From the NCBI GenBank assembly GCA_016649585.1, contig JAENXH010000025.1:1-13006 (forward strand): DNA of 13,006 bases, given 5' to 3'. The translations under genes were made by a program, and so were the position numbers. Below the pieces are notes generated by a model. The model worked only from the letters and a program-made list of their open reading frames with translations, searched no databases and was not told the origin of the DNA. Positions 5,091-12,133 of the stretch are shown piece by piece. The stretch is from Methanosarcinales archaeon. Its GTDB lineage: Archaea > Halobacteriota > Syntropharchaeia > Alkanophagales > Methanospirareceae. Position 1 is the first letter of the stretch; each line of letters opens with the position of its first letter.

Positions 5091-6050
5091 ATGCCGAGAG
5101 ATGAGATATGGACTGAGAAATACCGACCGAGGACGCTAAACGAGGTATCAGGACAAGAAGCTATAATAAAGAACCTTCAATCTTACGTAAGGAAAAGGAA
5201 CTTACCGCATCTTATCTTTTCCGGGACCGCGGGTGTCGGTAAAACGGCAGCGGCAGTCTCTATGGCACGGGAATTCTATGGTGATACATGGTCAGAGAAC
5301 TTTACTGAGCTTAACGCAAGTGATGAGCGAGGCATAGATGTGGTCCGTAATAACATAAAGAACTTCGCACGAACCATGCCTATTGGCAATGCATCATTCA
5401 AAATCATCTTCCTCGACGAGGCAGACGCGTTGACCGATGCCGCGCAGTCCGCGCTGAGAAGAACTATGGAACGATATTCCGGCACGTGCAGATTTATTCT
5501 CAGTTGTAATTACTCTTCCAAGATAATAGATCCAATACAGTCCAGATGCTCGGTGTACCGGTTCAAATCACTTTCTTACGACGCAATTGCAGCTCGTATA
5601 AAATATATTGCAGATAAGGAGGGCTTGAAAGTCTCAGAAGAGGTTATTCGAGCTATAAACTACGTTTCGATGGGCGATATGCGACGAGCGGTAAACGCAT
5701 TGCAAAGTGCTGCGGTACTCAACAGCGAAATAAAACCCGAGATGATCTACGAGATAACCGCAACGGCAAGACCCGAGGAGATAAAAGAGGTGATAAACAA
5801 GGCGCTTGACGGCAAATTCTTCGATGCGCTCGATACCCTGGAGGTGTTGATGGATAAAGGCATATCCGGCGACGAAATATTAGCGCAGATGCATCGGCTT
5901 GTGATAAACCTGGATATCCCTGCTCGTAAGAAGGTGGAATTGATGGACCGAATTGGTGAAGCGGACTACCGAATTACCGAGGGTGCGCATGAGAGAATTC
6001 AATTAGATGCGCTAATAGCGGCCTTTTGTCTCTCTTCAGGTAAAGAATAA
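5091..6050 (+). CDS. rfcS: Replication factor C small subunit (clamp loader ATPase)
   Basis: RfcS assembles with RfcL into the archaeal clamp loader that opens PCNA and places it on primed DNA at the fork. The 319-residue protein starts with the RFC box WTEKYRPRTLNEVSGQE (7-23). The Walker A loop is GTAGVGKT (45-52), with Ala-Gly-Val where GPPGTGKT is usual. TELNASDERGIDVVR is at 72-86, Walker B IIFLDEAD at 105-112, sensor 1 FILSCNYSSKI at 135-145 and the SRC motif (Arg finger) at 151-153. The C-terminal helical collar follows. Full length, with no intein, although inteins are common at the Walker A loop of archaeal RfcS. The ATG is fixed by the conserved N-terminus; the transcript may be leaderless. 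It converges on aroE with only 12 bases between the stop codons. Confidence 0.96.
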   Translation: MPRDEIWTEKYRPRTLNEVSGQEAIIKNLQSYVRKRNLPHLIFSGTAGVGKTAAAVSMAREFYGDTWSENFTELNASDERGIDVVRNNIKNFARTMPIGNASFKIIFLDEADALTDAAQSALRRTMERYSGTCRFILSCNYSSKIIDPIQSRCSVYRFKSLSYDAIAARIKYIADKEGLKVSEEVIRAINYVSMGDMRRAVNALQSAAVLNSEIKPEMIYEITATARPEEIKEVINKALDGKFFDALDTLEVLMDKGISGDEILAQMHRLVINLDIPARKKVELMDRIGEADYRITEGAHERIQLDALIAAFCLSSGKE

Positions 6051-6062
6051 TCAATCACTCAA

Positions 6063-6887
6063 TCACTCACTAGCCAACGCATCCGTAACTGCCTTTTCCA
6101 TTACCTCTATCGGGGGCTCCTCTTTTGTCCATATCTTGAACGATGCGGCGCCCTGATAGACGAGCATCTTCACACCATCCACTATCTTCTTCACGCCTGC
6201 ACGCTTCGCTTCTTTCAGCAACTTCGTCTCCACTGGATTGTACACGATATCGAATACCACAAGATCCTGATGCATCATATCTGCATTTACTAACGTAGCA
6301 TCCTCATGCGGATGCATTCCCACGGAAGTTGCATTGATCAAAATATCCGAAGCTTTGATCTGCTTTTTAAACTCGGCGCCCAATCCAATAGCATCCGCAT
6401 TACTGAGCGTAGCAGCCAACTGAGCTGCTCGTTCTTTCGTCCGGTTTGCTAATGTCACCTTTGCACCTTCGAGGTAAAGGTAAAAAGCGATCGCCTTTGC
6501 AGCACCGCCAGCACCAATAATGAGCACATTTTCGCCTTTTAGTTCGCCTACGGTCTCTTTCAACACCTGCATTGAGCCAATTCCATCGGTGTTATAGCCC
6601 ATCGGCGTGCCACTGCCAAAATCAATGGTATTTATCGCGCCTATCTTCTTCGCCACTTCTTCGGCATCTACGAAAAGGAGCGCTTTTTCCTTCAGCGGTA
6701 TCGTAACGTTAAGACCAGCGATGCCGAGACTTTTCGCGCCCCTTATCGCATCCTCAAGTTCAGCCTTTGAAACTCTGAATGCGAGATAAACGGCATCCAT
6801 ACCGAGTTTCTCAAAGGCGGCATTATGCATAACCGGAGAGAGGCTATGTGCTACAGGATCGCCGAGAATGCCGTAGATCTTTTTCAT
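6063..6887 (-). CDS. aroE: Shikimate dehydrogenase (NADP+)
   Basis: Reduces 3-dehydroshikimate to shikimate with NADPH in the pathway to aromatic amino acids. The 274-residue protein shows all family motifs: GDPVAHSLSPVMHNAAF (9-25, shikimate site), NVTIPLK with catalytic Lys66, INTID and YNTDGIG with catalytic Asp101, the nucleotide loop GAGGAAKA (125-132), NRTKER (148-153, NADP phosphate contact), NATSVGM and YNPVETKLL. I chose the third of three consecutive ATG codons (6887), where the conserved MKKIYGILGDP begins. ATG 6890 and 6893, and a TTG at 6908, are in frame. No Shine-Dalgarno is seen. A GTTTAAAC palindrome centred 27 bases upstream suggests a leaderless transcript. It diverges from the fwd operon. 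ADH synthase, an earlier step of the same pathway, lies about 5 kb away. Confidence 0.95.
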   Translation of the reverse strand: MKKIYGILGDPVAHSLSPVMHNAAFEKLGMDAVYLAFRVSKAELEDAIRGAKSLGIAGLNVTIPLKEKALLFVDAEEVAKKIGAINTIDFGSGTPMGYNTDGIGSMQVLKETVGELKGENVLIIGAGGAAKAIAFYLYLEGAKVTLANRTKERAAQLAATLSNADAIGLGAEFKKQIKASDILINATSVGMHPHEDATLVNADMMHQDLVVFDIVYNPVETKLLKEAKRAGVKKIVDGVKMLVYQGAASFKIWTKEEPPIEVMEKAVTDALASE

Positions 6888-6909
6888 CATCATACAAATA
6901 TTTAGCAAA

Positions 6910-6940
6910 GTTTAAACGTAAAAAACAAAAAGCTTAAGTA
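6910..6940. promoter_or_regulatory. Divergent promoter region between aroE and fwdD
   Basis: GTTTAAAC (6910-6917) is at TATA distance from the aroE ATG on the minus strand. GCTTAAGTA (6932-6940) is about 46 bases before the fwdD ATG on the plus strand, which would give a leader of about 20-25 bases carrying the GAAGGAG ribosome binding site (6974-6980). Both assignments rest on spacing and A+T content only. Confidence 0.4.
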
Positions 6941-6985
6941 TTGTGTGTAAAGTACGTATTGAGTAAATAAAAAGAAGGAGTAAAA

Positions 6986-7369
6986 ATGGAGGGAATGAAC
7001 GTTAACCTGATAAGTGGGAGAACGACTGTGCAGGGTCAAAATTTGGATAGTAAACTCACAGAGAAATACTTCGATGAAGTGGCAGTCTGCAATTTGAACG
7101 GAAGCGACATGGAGAAACTCGGTGTTGCTCCGGACGACAATGTGAAAGTAACGACTGCGTACGGAGCAGTGGTGGTGAAAGCGAAGCAAGACGACGGGAA
7201 TCCAGAGGGGCTTATTTTTATACCCATGGGTCCCTGGGCAAACGTTTTGGTGAGCGGATATACGGAAGGTGCTGGTATGCCTCGGTTCAAAGGTATAGCT
7301 GCAGAGATAGGGAAGACCGCGGAAACAGTTTTGCCAGTAAAGGAACTGATGCGGACGTATATGGAATAA
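6986..7369 (+). CDS. fwdD: Formylmethanofuran dehydrogenase subunit D
   Basis: Small subunit of the Mo/W formylmethanofuran dehydrogenase. It matches the C-terminal dinucleotide-binding domain of the molybdopterin oxidoreductase family, which in this enzyme is a separate chain completing cofactor binding with FwdB. The 127-residue protein shows the double-psi barrel pattern: LGVAPDDNVKVTTAYGAVVVKA (residues 45-66) and GLIFIPMGPWANVLVSGYTEGAGMPRFKG (74-102), the latter typical of FwdD. The ATG has GAAGGAG 5 bases upstream; Met4 is an alternative start without a suitably spaced site. It is the first gene of fwdDBAC, 12 bases before fwdB. I cannot tell the Mo isoenzyme (Fmd) from the W isoenzyme (Fwd) by sequence reading. 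Confidence 0.93.
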   Translation: MEGMNVNLISGRTTVQGQNLDSKLTEKYFDEVAVCNLNGSDMEKLGVAPDDNVKVTTAYGAVVVKAKQDDGNPEGLIFIPMGPWANVLVSGYTEGAGMPRFKGIAAEIGKTAETVLPVKELMRTYME

Positions 7370-7381
7370 AAGGTGTAAAAA

Positions 7382-8689
7382 ATGGTGGAGATAACAGATG
7401 TTGTATGCTCGTTGTGTGGATGTGTATGCGACGATATCGTGTTAGAAGTTGAGAATAACGAAGTGGTGAAGGTGAAACGAGGCGCATGCTCAGTGGGTAA
7501 GAGCAAGTTGCTGGGACACGAGAGGATAAAGAGCCCGATGATACGAGAGAACGGCGAACTCAAGGAGTGCTCTTACGATGAGGCGATAAAGAAAGCGGCA
7601 GAGATACTGTACAAGTCGAGGAGGCCTCTTTTATATGGCTGGAGTTCGACGGTCTGCGAAGCTGATAGTGCAGGAATAGAGCTTGCAGAGGATATAGGTG
7701 GCGTTGTGGACAATACTGCTACGGTATGCCACGGACCTTCAGTGCTGGCGATACAGGATGTCGGGATACCTTCTTGCACGCTTGGAGAGGTAAAAAACCG
7801 GGCTGACCTCATTATATACTGGGGTGCGAATCCAGCGCAGGCGCATGCTAACCACATGAAGCGATATTCGTATGTCTCAAAGGGATACTGGACAGCGGAA
7901 GGTAAGAAAGGCAAGAAACTGGTTGTGGTGGACGTAAGGAAGACGATGACGTCAAAGATGGCGGACGTATTCATACAGGTAGAGCAGGGGAAAGATTATC
8001 AGGTCTTTTCGGCGTTACGAGCCATCTTGCGTGGCCATGAGGATGTAGTGCCAGATAAAGTCGGCGGTGTGTCGAAGGAGCAACTGTTAGAGGTCGCAAA
8101 TATGGTAAAAGAAGCCAAATTCGGCATCACCTTCTTCGGTATGGGTGTGACGCACACGGGAGCGCGACACAACAATATTGTCAATGCAATACAGTTCACG
8201 CGTGCAGGACATCTGTATGGTAAATGGTCTATAATGCCGATGCGGGGACATTTCAACGTCACGGGATTCAATCAGGTATGCACGTGGCAAACAGGGTTTC
8301 CATTCTCCGTTGACCTGTCCCGAGGATATGCGTGGTATAATCCGGGAGAGACATCTTCTACCGACCTATTATACCGGGAAGATTGTGATTCGGCGTTGAT
8401 AATCGCCTCGGATCCTGGAGCACATTTCCCTGGTGCAGCGCTACGACACTTAGCTAAGATTCCGGTTATCCAGATAGACCCGTTTGCGAACCCGACGACT
8501 GAATTTGCAGATGTTGTCATTCCAGCGGCAATAAGCGGGATAGAATGCGAGGGCGGTGTTTATCGGATGGATAATATACCAATAAGACTGCGGAAGATAC
8601 TGGAAACTGACTACTACGTACCGGATGCGGAGATCGTGGAGCGGATACATGCAGAAGTGAGAGCATTGAGAGAAAAGGAGGGCGAGTAA
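7382..8689 (+). CDS. fwdB: Formylmethanofuran dehydrogenase subunit B (Mo/W catalytic subunit)
   Basis: FwdB holds the bis-pterin Mo/W centre that reduces CO2 to formate (or oxidises it in reverse), which FwdA then joins to methanofuran. The 435-residue protein carries a [4Fe-4S] motif at Cys9-x2-Cys12-x3-Cys16 and Cys36. The metal-ligand segment TATVCHGPS has Cys116, so this is the cysteine form, not selenocysteine. Downstream are family blocks such as IIYWGANPAQAHANHMKRY (residues 145-163) and the GFNQVCTWQTGFPF and PGAHFPGAALRHL segments. Length is normal. An AAGGTG site lies 6 bases before the ATG. It is followed after a single base by fwdA, whose AAGGAGGG ribosome binding site lies inside the fwdB end, indicating tight translational coupling. 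Confidence 0.96.
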   Translation: MVEITDVVCSLCGCVCDDIVLEVENNEVVKVKRGACSVGKSKLLGHERIKSPMIRENGELKECSYDEAIKKAAEILYKSRRPLLYGWSSTVCEADSAGIELAEDIGGVVDNTATVCHGPSVLAIQDVGIPSCTLGEVKNRADLIIYWGANPAQAHANHMKRYSYVSKGYWTAEGKKGKKLVVVDVRKTMTSKMADVFIQVEQGKDYQVFSALRAILRGHEDVVPDKVGGVSKEQLLEVANMVKEAKFGITFFGMGVTHTGARHNNIVNAIQFTRAGHLYGKWSIMPMRGHFNVTGFNQVCTWQTGFPFSVDLSRGYAWYNPGETSSTDLLYREDCDSALIIASDPGAHFPGAALRHLAKIPVIQIDPFANPTTEFADVVIPAAISGIECEGGVYRMDNIPIRLRKILETDYYVPDAEIVERIHAEVRALREKEGE

Positions 8690-8690
8690 A

Positions 8691-10385
8691 ATGGCTGATG
8701 GTGAATTATTGATAAGGAACGGTGTGGTTTACGATCCTATAAACGGAGTAAAGGGCGAGCAGAAGGATATTTGCATTCGCGATGGTAAGATAGTGGAATC
8801 GGTAACGAATCCGAAAGTGATAGACGCAGAAGGCCGGGTGGTAATGCCCGGCGGTGTGGACATCCATTCACACATTGCGGGCGGTAAAGTAAACGCAGGA
8901 CGGATTATGCGACCTGAAGACGGGAGAAAAGGTTTAGAACCGAAGACAAGCGTTTGCCGAGTGCAATCCGGATATTCGATACCCAATACCTTTGCTACTG
9001 GCTACCGGTATGCGAAGATGGGCTACACCTTTGTGATGGAAGCGGCAATGCCACCGCTTGCAGCACGGCACACGCACGAGGAGTTGGTGGATATCCCGAT
9101 CCTGGACAACGCAGCAATGCCGCTCATTGACAACAACTGGATGACGCTGGAGTACATAAAGAGCGGCGATACGGACTTGCTTGCTGCATACGTTGCATGG
9201 ATAATAAAAGCAACCAAAGGATACGGCGTAAAAATAGTGAACCCGGGCGGAACCGAAGCGTGGGCGTGGGGAAAGAACTGTAACTTACATGACTCAGTGC
9301 CTTACTTTGACGTTACCCCAGCGGAGATCGTAAAGGGCTTGGCAGAAGCGACAGAGAAGTATGAGATGCCACACAGCGTTCACGTGCACGGGAACATGCT
9401 TGGTCATCCAGGCAACTTCGAGATGACAACCGACACGTATGATCTTGTGAAAGGAATAAAGCCGTATAGAGACCGTCCGGCGATGCACGCGACACACACG
9501 CAGTTCCATTCGTACGGCGGCACGAGTTGGGGCGATTTCGAGTCGCAGGCGAAGCATATTGCGAATTATGTGAATGACAGTGACCATGTGAGCATTGACA
9601 TCGGCTCGATTATACTGGGTGATACCACGACGATGACCGCAGATGGACCGATGGAATACAGTTTGTATCAGATAACGGGCCGTAAATGGACGAATCTCGA
9701 TGTAGAACTCGAAACAGGGTCAGGGATAACACCGTTCTTGTACTCGGGTAAATCACCGGTGAATACCATTCAATGGGCGATCGGTCAGGAATTAGCATTG
9801 CTGACAAAAGACCCGTGGAAGGTTGCACTCACAACAGACCATCCGAATGCAGGGCCGTTCATCGGGTATCCGATCATCATCTCAATGTTAATGAGCAAGA
9901 AGAGAAGGGATGAGTCCGCAGAGGATATGCATAAAGTCATCTTCGATCGAGCAGATTTGCCCTCGATAGACCGTGAGTACGATTTAAATGAGATCGCGAT
10001 CATCACACGAGGAATGACTGCGAAGACGTTAGGATTGGCAGAGCATGGCAAAGGACATCTCGGTGTCGGTGCGGACGCAGATATTGCGATCTACGATATG
10101 TCGCCGGAAGAGCGCGATGCAGGAAAGATACAGAAGGCGTTCTTGAACACGAAGTACACGATAAAAGCAGGAGAGATCGTGGTAAAGGACGGCGAGGTAG
10201 TAGCAACACCGCCGGGGAGAACGATCTTCGTCACGCCGGAATGCGATGATAAGCTGATGGATGAGATGCTCGTTACGCTGAAGGACAAATTCGATAAATA
10301 CTACTCAGTGACCTTCAATAATTATCCGGTTCAGGACGCTTACTTGCCGAATCCGTATGAGATAAAGGCGCCGTGGCGGAGCTAA
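8691..10385 (+). CDS. fwdA: Formylmethanofuran dehydrogenase subunit A (amidohydrolase)
   Basis: FwdA is the dinuclear zinc amidohydrolase that condenses the formate made by FwdB with the methanofuran amine, after tunnelling through the complex. The 564-residue protein has the metal ligands of the superfamily: His59 and His61 in GGVDIHSHIAGG, Lys181 in GVKIVNPGG (the position of the carboxylated lysine), His231 and His233 in HSVHVHGNMLGHPGN, His266 and His269 in MHATHTQFHSYGG, and Asp383 in LTTDHPNAGPF. The C-terminus returns to the composite beta domain (AIYDMSPEERD, IVVKDGEVV). Length is typical. It starts one base after the fwdB stop and lies 25 bases before fwdC. All residues needed for activity appear intact. 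Confidence 0.97.
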   Translation: MADGELLIRNGVVYDPINGVKGEQKDICIRDGKIVESVTNPKVIDAEGRVVMPGGVDIHSHIAGGKVNAGRIMRPEDGRKGLEPKTSVCRVQSGYSIPNTFATGYRYAKMGYTFVMEAAMPPLAARHTHEELVDIPILDNAAMPLIDNNWMTLEYIKSGDTDLLAAYVAWIIKATKGYGVKIVNPGGTEAWAWGKNCNLHDSVPYFDVTPAEIVKGLAEATEKYEMPHSVHVHGNMLGHPGNFEMTTDTYDLVKGIKPYRDRPAMHATHTQFHSYGGTSWGDFESQAKHIANYVNDSDHVSIDIGSIILGDTTTMTADGPMEYSLYQITGRKWTNLDVELETGSGITPFLYSGKSPVNTIQWAIGQELALLTKDPWKVALTTDHPNAGPFIGYPIIISMLMSKKRRDESAEDMHKVIFDRADLPSIDREYDLNEIAIITRGMTAKTLGLAEHGKGHLGVGADADIAIYDMSPEERDAGKIQKAFLNTKYTIKAGEIVVKDGEVVATPPGRTIFVTPECDDKLMDEMLVTLKDKFDKYYSVTFNNYPVQDAYLPNPYEIKAPWRS

Positions 10386-10410
10386 CAGAGGAGAGGAGGA
10401 GAAAAGAAAA

Positions 10411-11196
10411 ATGCAAACCATAACGTTAAAGTTGAAGGACGCGGTTAGGAGTGGAATCGCAACAGTACCTGTCGAGGTGGATTCATTAACCCCGGATCAG
10501 CTCTTTGGTAAGAGTGAAGCGGAACTAAAAGCTGTAAAAGTCTGGTGGGGCAATCGAGAGGAGGATACCGGCGACCTGTTCGATGTGAGCGTAGAGGGCG
10601 ACGCGGCGAGTGCCGACGAAGTGAAGATCGTGATGGAAGGCGATTTGACACGCGTGAAGCGCATAGGATCGGGCATGAAAGCAGGCGAGATCGAGGCACG
10701 CGGTGACGTGGACATGCACTGTGGTGCGCTGATGGAAGGCGGACGGATAGTAGTGAAAGGAAACGCAAATTGCTGGGCAGGCAGAGAGATGCGCGGTGGC
10801 GAGTTGATCATCGAGGGTGATGCGGGCGACAACCTCTGTGCGATGTATCGCGGCGAGATGAAGGGTATGACCGGCGGTAAAGTGACTGTGGGCGGTGATG
10901 TCGGTGAGTGCATTTGCCAGTACATGACCGGTGGCGAGATCCTGATAAAGGGTAACGCGAACAGGCTCGCAGGCCTGAACATGAGCGGCGGTAAGATAAC
11001 GATCGAAGGCGATGCAGAGCTATTCGGACCAGACATGACCGGTGGCGAGATCTTAATGAAGGGCAAAGTGCTGGAGATGATGCCTTCGTTCAAGTTCCTG
11101 GAGACGGCAACCGTGGATGGCGCGGAATACAAGAAGTACCTCGGCGATTTCGCAATGGGCGAGAAGAAAGCAAAAGGAACACTGTACGTGAAGTGA
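10411..11196 (+). CDS. fwdC: Formylmethanofuran dehydrogenase subunit C (GXGXG repeat domain)
   Basis: FwdC is a structural subunit of the complex with a right-handed beta-helix related to the C-terminal domain of glutamate synthase. The 261-residue protein shows the repeat clearly between residues 85 and 220. About six copies of a 19-20 residue unit of the form M-x-GG-x-I-x-(V/I)-x-G-(D/N)-A occur, for example EGGRIVVKGNAN, RGGELIIEGDAG, TGGKVTVGGDVG, TGGEILIKGNAN, SGGKITIEGDAE and TGGEILMKGKV. The N-terminal 60 residues carry VKVWWGNREEDTGDLFDV, as in other FwdC. A purine-rich GAGGAGGAG leader forms the ribosome binding site. It is the last gene of fwdDBAC, and its stop codon overlaps the terminator stem. 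The iron-sulfur subunits FwdF and FwdG are not adjacent. Confidence 0.96.
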   Translation: MQTITLKLKDAVRSGIATVPVEVDSLTPDQLFGKSEAELKAVKVWWGNREEDTGDLFDVSVEGDAASADEVKIVMEGDLTRVKRIGSGMKAGEIEARGDVDMHCGALMEGGRIVVKGNANCWAGREMRGGELIIEGDAGDNLCAMYRGEMKGMTGGKVTVGGDVGECICQYMTGGEILIKGNANRLAGLNMSGGKITIEGDAELFGPDMTGGEILMKGKVLEMMPSFKFLETATVDGAEYKKYLGDFAMGEKKAKGTLYVK

Positions 11197-11250
11197 GGTG
11201 ATTTTTTATCACCTCTATTTTTTTATTTTTTTGATTTGATTTTTTTTTCG
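11195..11250 (+). terminator. Terminator of the fwdDBAC operon
   Basis: A perfect 8-bp stem GAGGTGAT (11195-11202) and ATCACCTC (11208-11215) with a T5 loop begins within the fwdC stop codon. It is followed by runs of seven, seven and nine T residues up to 11250. U-rich tracts terminate archaeal RNA polymerase; the hairpin would strengthen or protect the 3' end. Confidence 0.85.
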
Positions 11251-11293
11251 CTGGTCGGTTTTTACGCTCTAATTTCGAACGTTTTACCATATA

Positions 11294-11329
11294 AAAACTT
11301 TCAGCCGCGCAACCGAAAGTTTTATATAA
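11294..11329 (+). promoter_or_regulatory. BRE/TATA promoter with overlapping inverted repeat
   Basis: AAAACTTTC (11294-11302) and GAAAGTTTT (11315-11323) form a perfect 9-bp inverted repeat around a 12-base G+C-rich centre. The right arm runs into TTTATATAA (11321-11329), and CCGAAAG just before it fits an archaeal BRE. Start of transcription would be near 11350. The repeat could be a regulator operator over the promoter. This is one of the clearest promoter-like strings in the window, yet no ordinary gene follows on this strand. Confidence 0.55.
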
Positions 11330-11349
11330 CCCCTACTTCCTATGCTAAA

Positions 11350-11461
11350 ATTAGTTAGTTTAGAGGGGGTGATGCTAACAACCACACCAGTGGAAAGAAG
11401 AAGAAGTCTGGGAGAAAGATAGATAAAGGTCAAACTAACCAACCAAAGCCATGACTTTTTT
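11350..11461 (+). ncRNA. Candidate small RNA (or 16-residue peptide transcript)
   Basis: From the predicted start near 11350, TTAGTTAGTTT (11351-11361) can pair with AAACTAACCAA (11432-11442) at 10 of 11 positions, closing the transcript on itself. CCAC-ACCA-GTGG (11382-11393) is an internal hairpin. The element ends in T6 (11456-11461). Alternatively ATG 11372, preceded by GAGGGGG, opens a 16-codon ORF to TAG at 11420-11422 encoding MLTTTPVERRRSLGER. No known RNA family is recognised. The rest of 11462-11556 shows nothing I can support. Confidence 0.3.
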
Positions 11462-11556
11462 ATCCTCCCAACAGGCAGGCTTCGTAAATATTGGCATGGT
11501 TTTTAGTTTAGTTTGCATTCGCTACGGTATTCAGTTTTGTCGGGTTTTTCGGACAA

Positions 11557-11991
11557 TTATATCCTGCCTATTACTTGGTCAATCTTCCTCTGCACATCAA
11601 TCGTCCTTCTTATAGCCGCTGCAACTTTCATATAATGCTCTATCTCTTGTAAAGATAATTCACGCCCTTTCCTGTCCTTCAAATACTTCGCCAGCACCTG
11701 ATAACCACCGATTCGATATTCCCACACCTCTTTTGAGATGCCATCGAAATACTGCTCTTTGTTGAAATAAACCCTCTCATTCTCCTCATCGTAACGAACA
11801 TTCTCCACCTTATTCGTGCCACTCTCTGGAAATCCCCTGCAGGTATCGCTCAACGAAGGATGCGTCAGCAGATGAAGTTCTACCAATTTATTGCCGAGCT
11901 CGCTCAGTTTCTTGAACTTCCCCCAAGCATCTTTTACCCGTTTCAAGGGGGCATTACCAAGAACTCCCACCATCGCAAGAGCACAGAGCAT
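11557..11991 (-). pseudogene. C-terminal remnant of a type ISP restriction-modification protein
   Basis: The translated 144 residues match, as I recognise it, the end of the C-terminal target-recognition region of type ISP (LlaBIII-like) restriction-modification enzymes. These are single large chains with nuclease, helicase, methylase and specificity domains. Recognisable blocks are KKLSELGNKLVELHLL (27-42), NKVENVRYDEENERVYFNKEQYF (60-82), KEVWEYRIGGYQVLAKYLKDRKGRELS (87-113) and EIEHYMKVAAAI (117-128). Everything before residue about 20 of the fragment is unlike the family. The frame stays open upstream only to a stop at 12070-12072, far short of a full enzyme of well over 1000 residues. 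No helicase or methylase part is found in the window. I read it as debris of a lost defence gene. Expression of the fragment cannot be excluded, but no clear ribosome binding site precedes the ATG. Confidence 0.65.
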
Positions 11992-12092
11992 ACAAATATC
12001 TTCCGCTCTTATCTCCGCCTGAATGATAAAATCCGGCTTTGTAATACCAATTATGAAAGTATATGTGCCCTACTGTGGACGGAGTTAAGGTT

Positions 12093-12128
12093 TAAAAAGA
12101 AAACCTGTGCTAAAAGAAAAAACGGAAA
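12093..12128 (-). terminator. Possible U-rich terminator after the dockerin-like gene
   Basis: On the minus strand the bases just after the stop codon at 12134 are T-rich, with several runs of four to six T. They include a CCTGTG/CACAGG inverted repeat between the gene end and this tract (12104-12109 and 12137-12142). This is compatible with U-tract termination, but the hairpin is weak with a long loop. Confidence 0.35.
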
Positions 12129-12133
12129 AGTGC

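Noticed and set aside
6051..6066. TCAATCAC tandem repeat between rfcS and aroE stop codons
   Set aside because: Only two copies of 8 bases, partly coding; likely chance at a convergent junction.
7036..7563. Long minus-strand ORFs opposite fwdD, fwdB, fwdA and fwdC
   Set aside because: Shadows of strongly coding plus-strand genes; their translations are Ser/Pro/Arg-rich without family motifs.
11366..11460. C/D box guide RNA in the candidate small RNA
   Set aside because: GTGATGC comes close to a C box, but no well-placed CTGA D box is present.
11473..11569. AGGCAGG/CCTGCCT inverted repeat (11473-11479 and 11563-11569) with a CGCTACGGT string inside, resembling the attC tip
   Set aside because: There is no GTTRRRY core and no arm pairing beyond 7 bases over an 83-base interval, so it does not meet the pattern of the two accepted sites.
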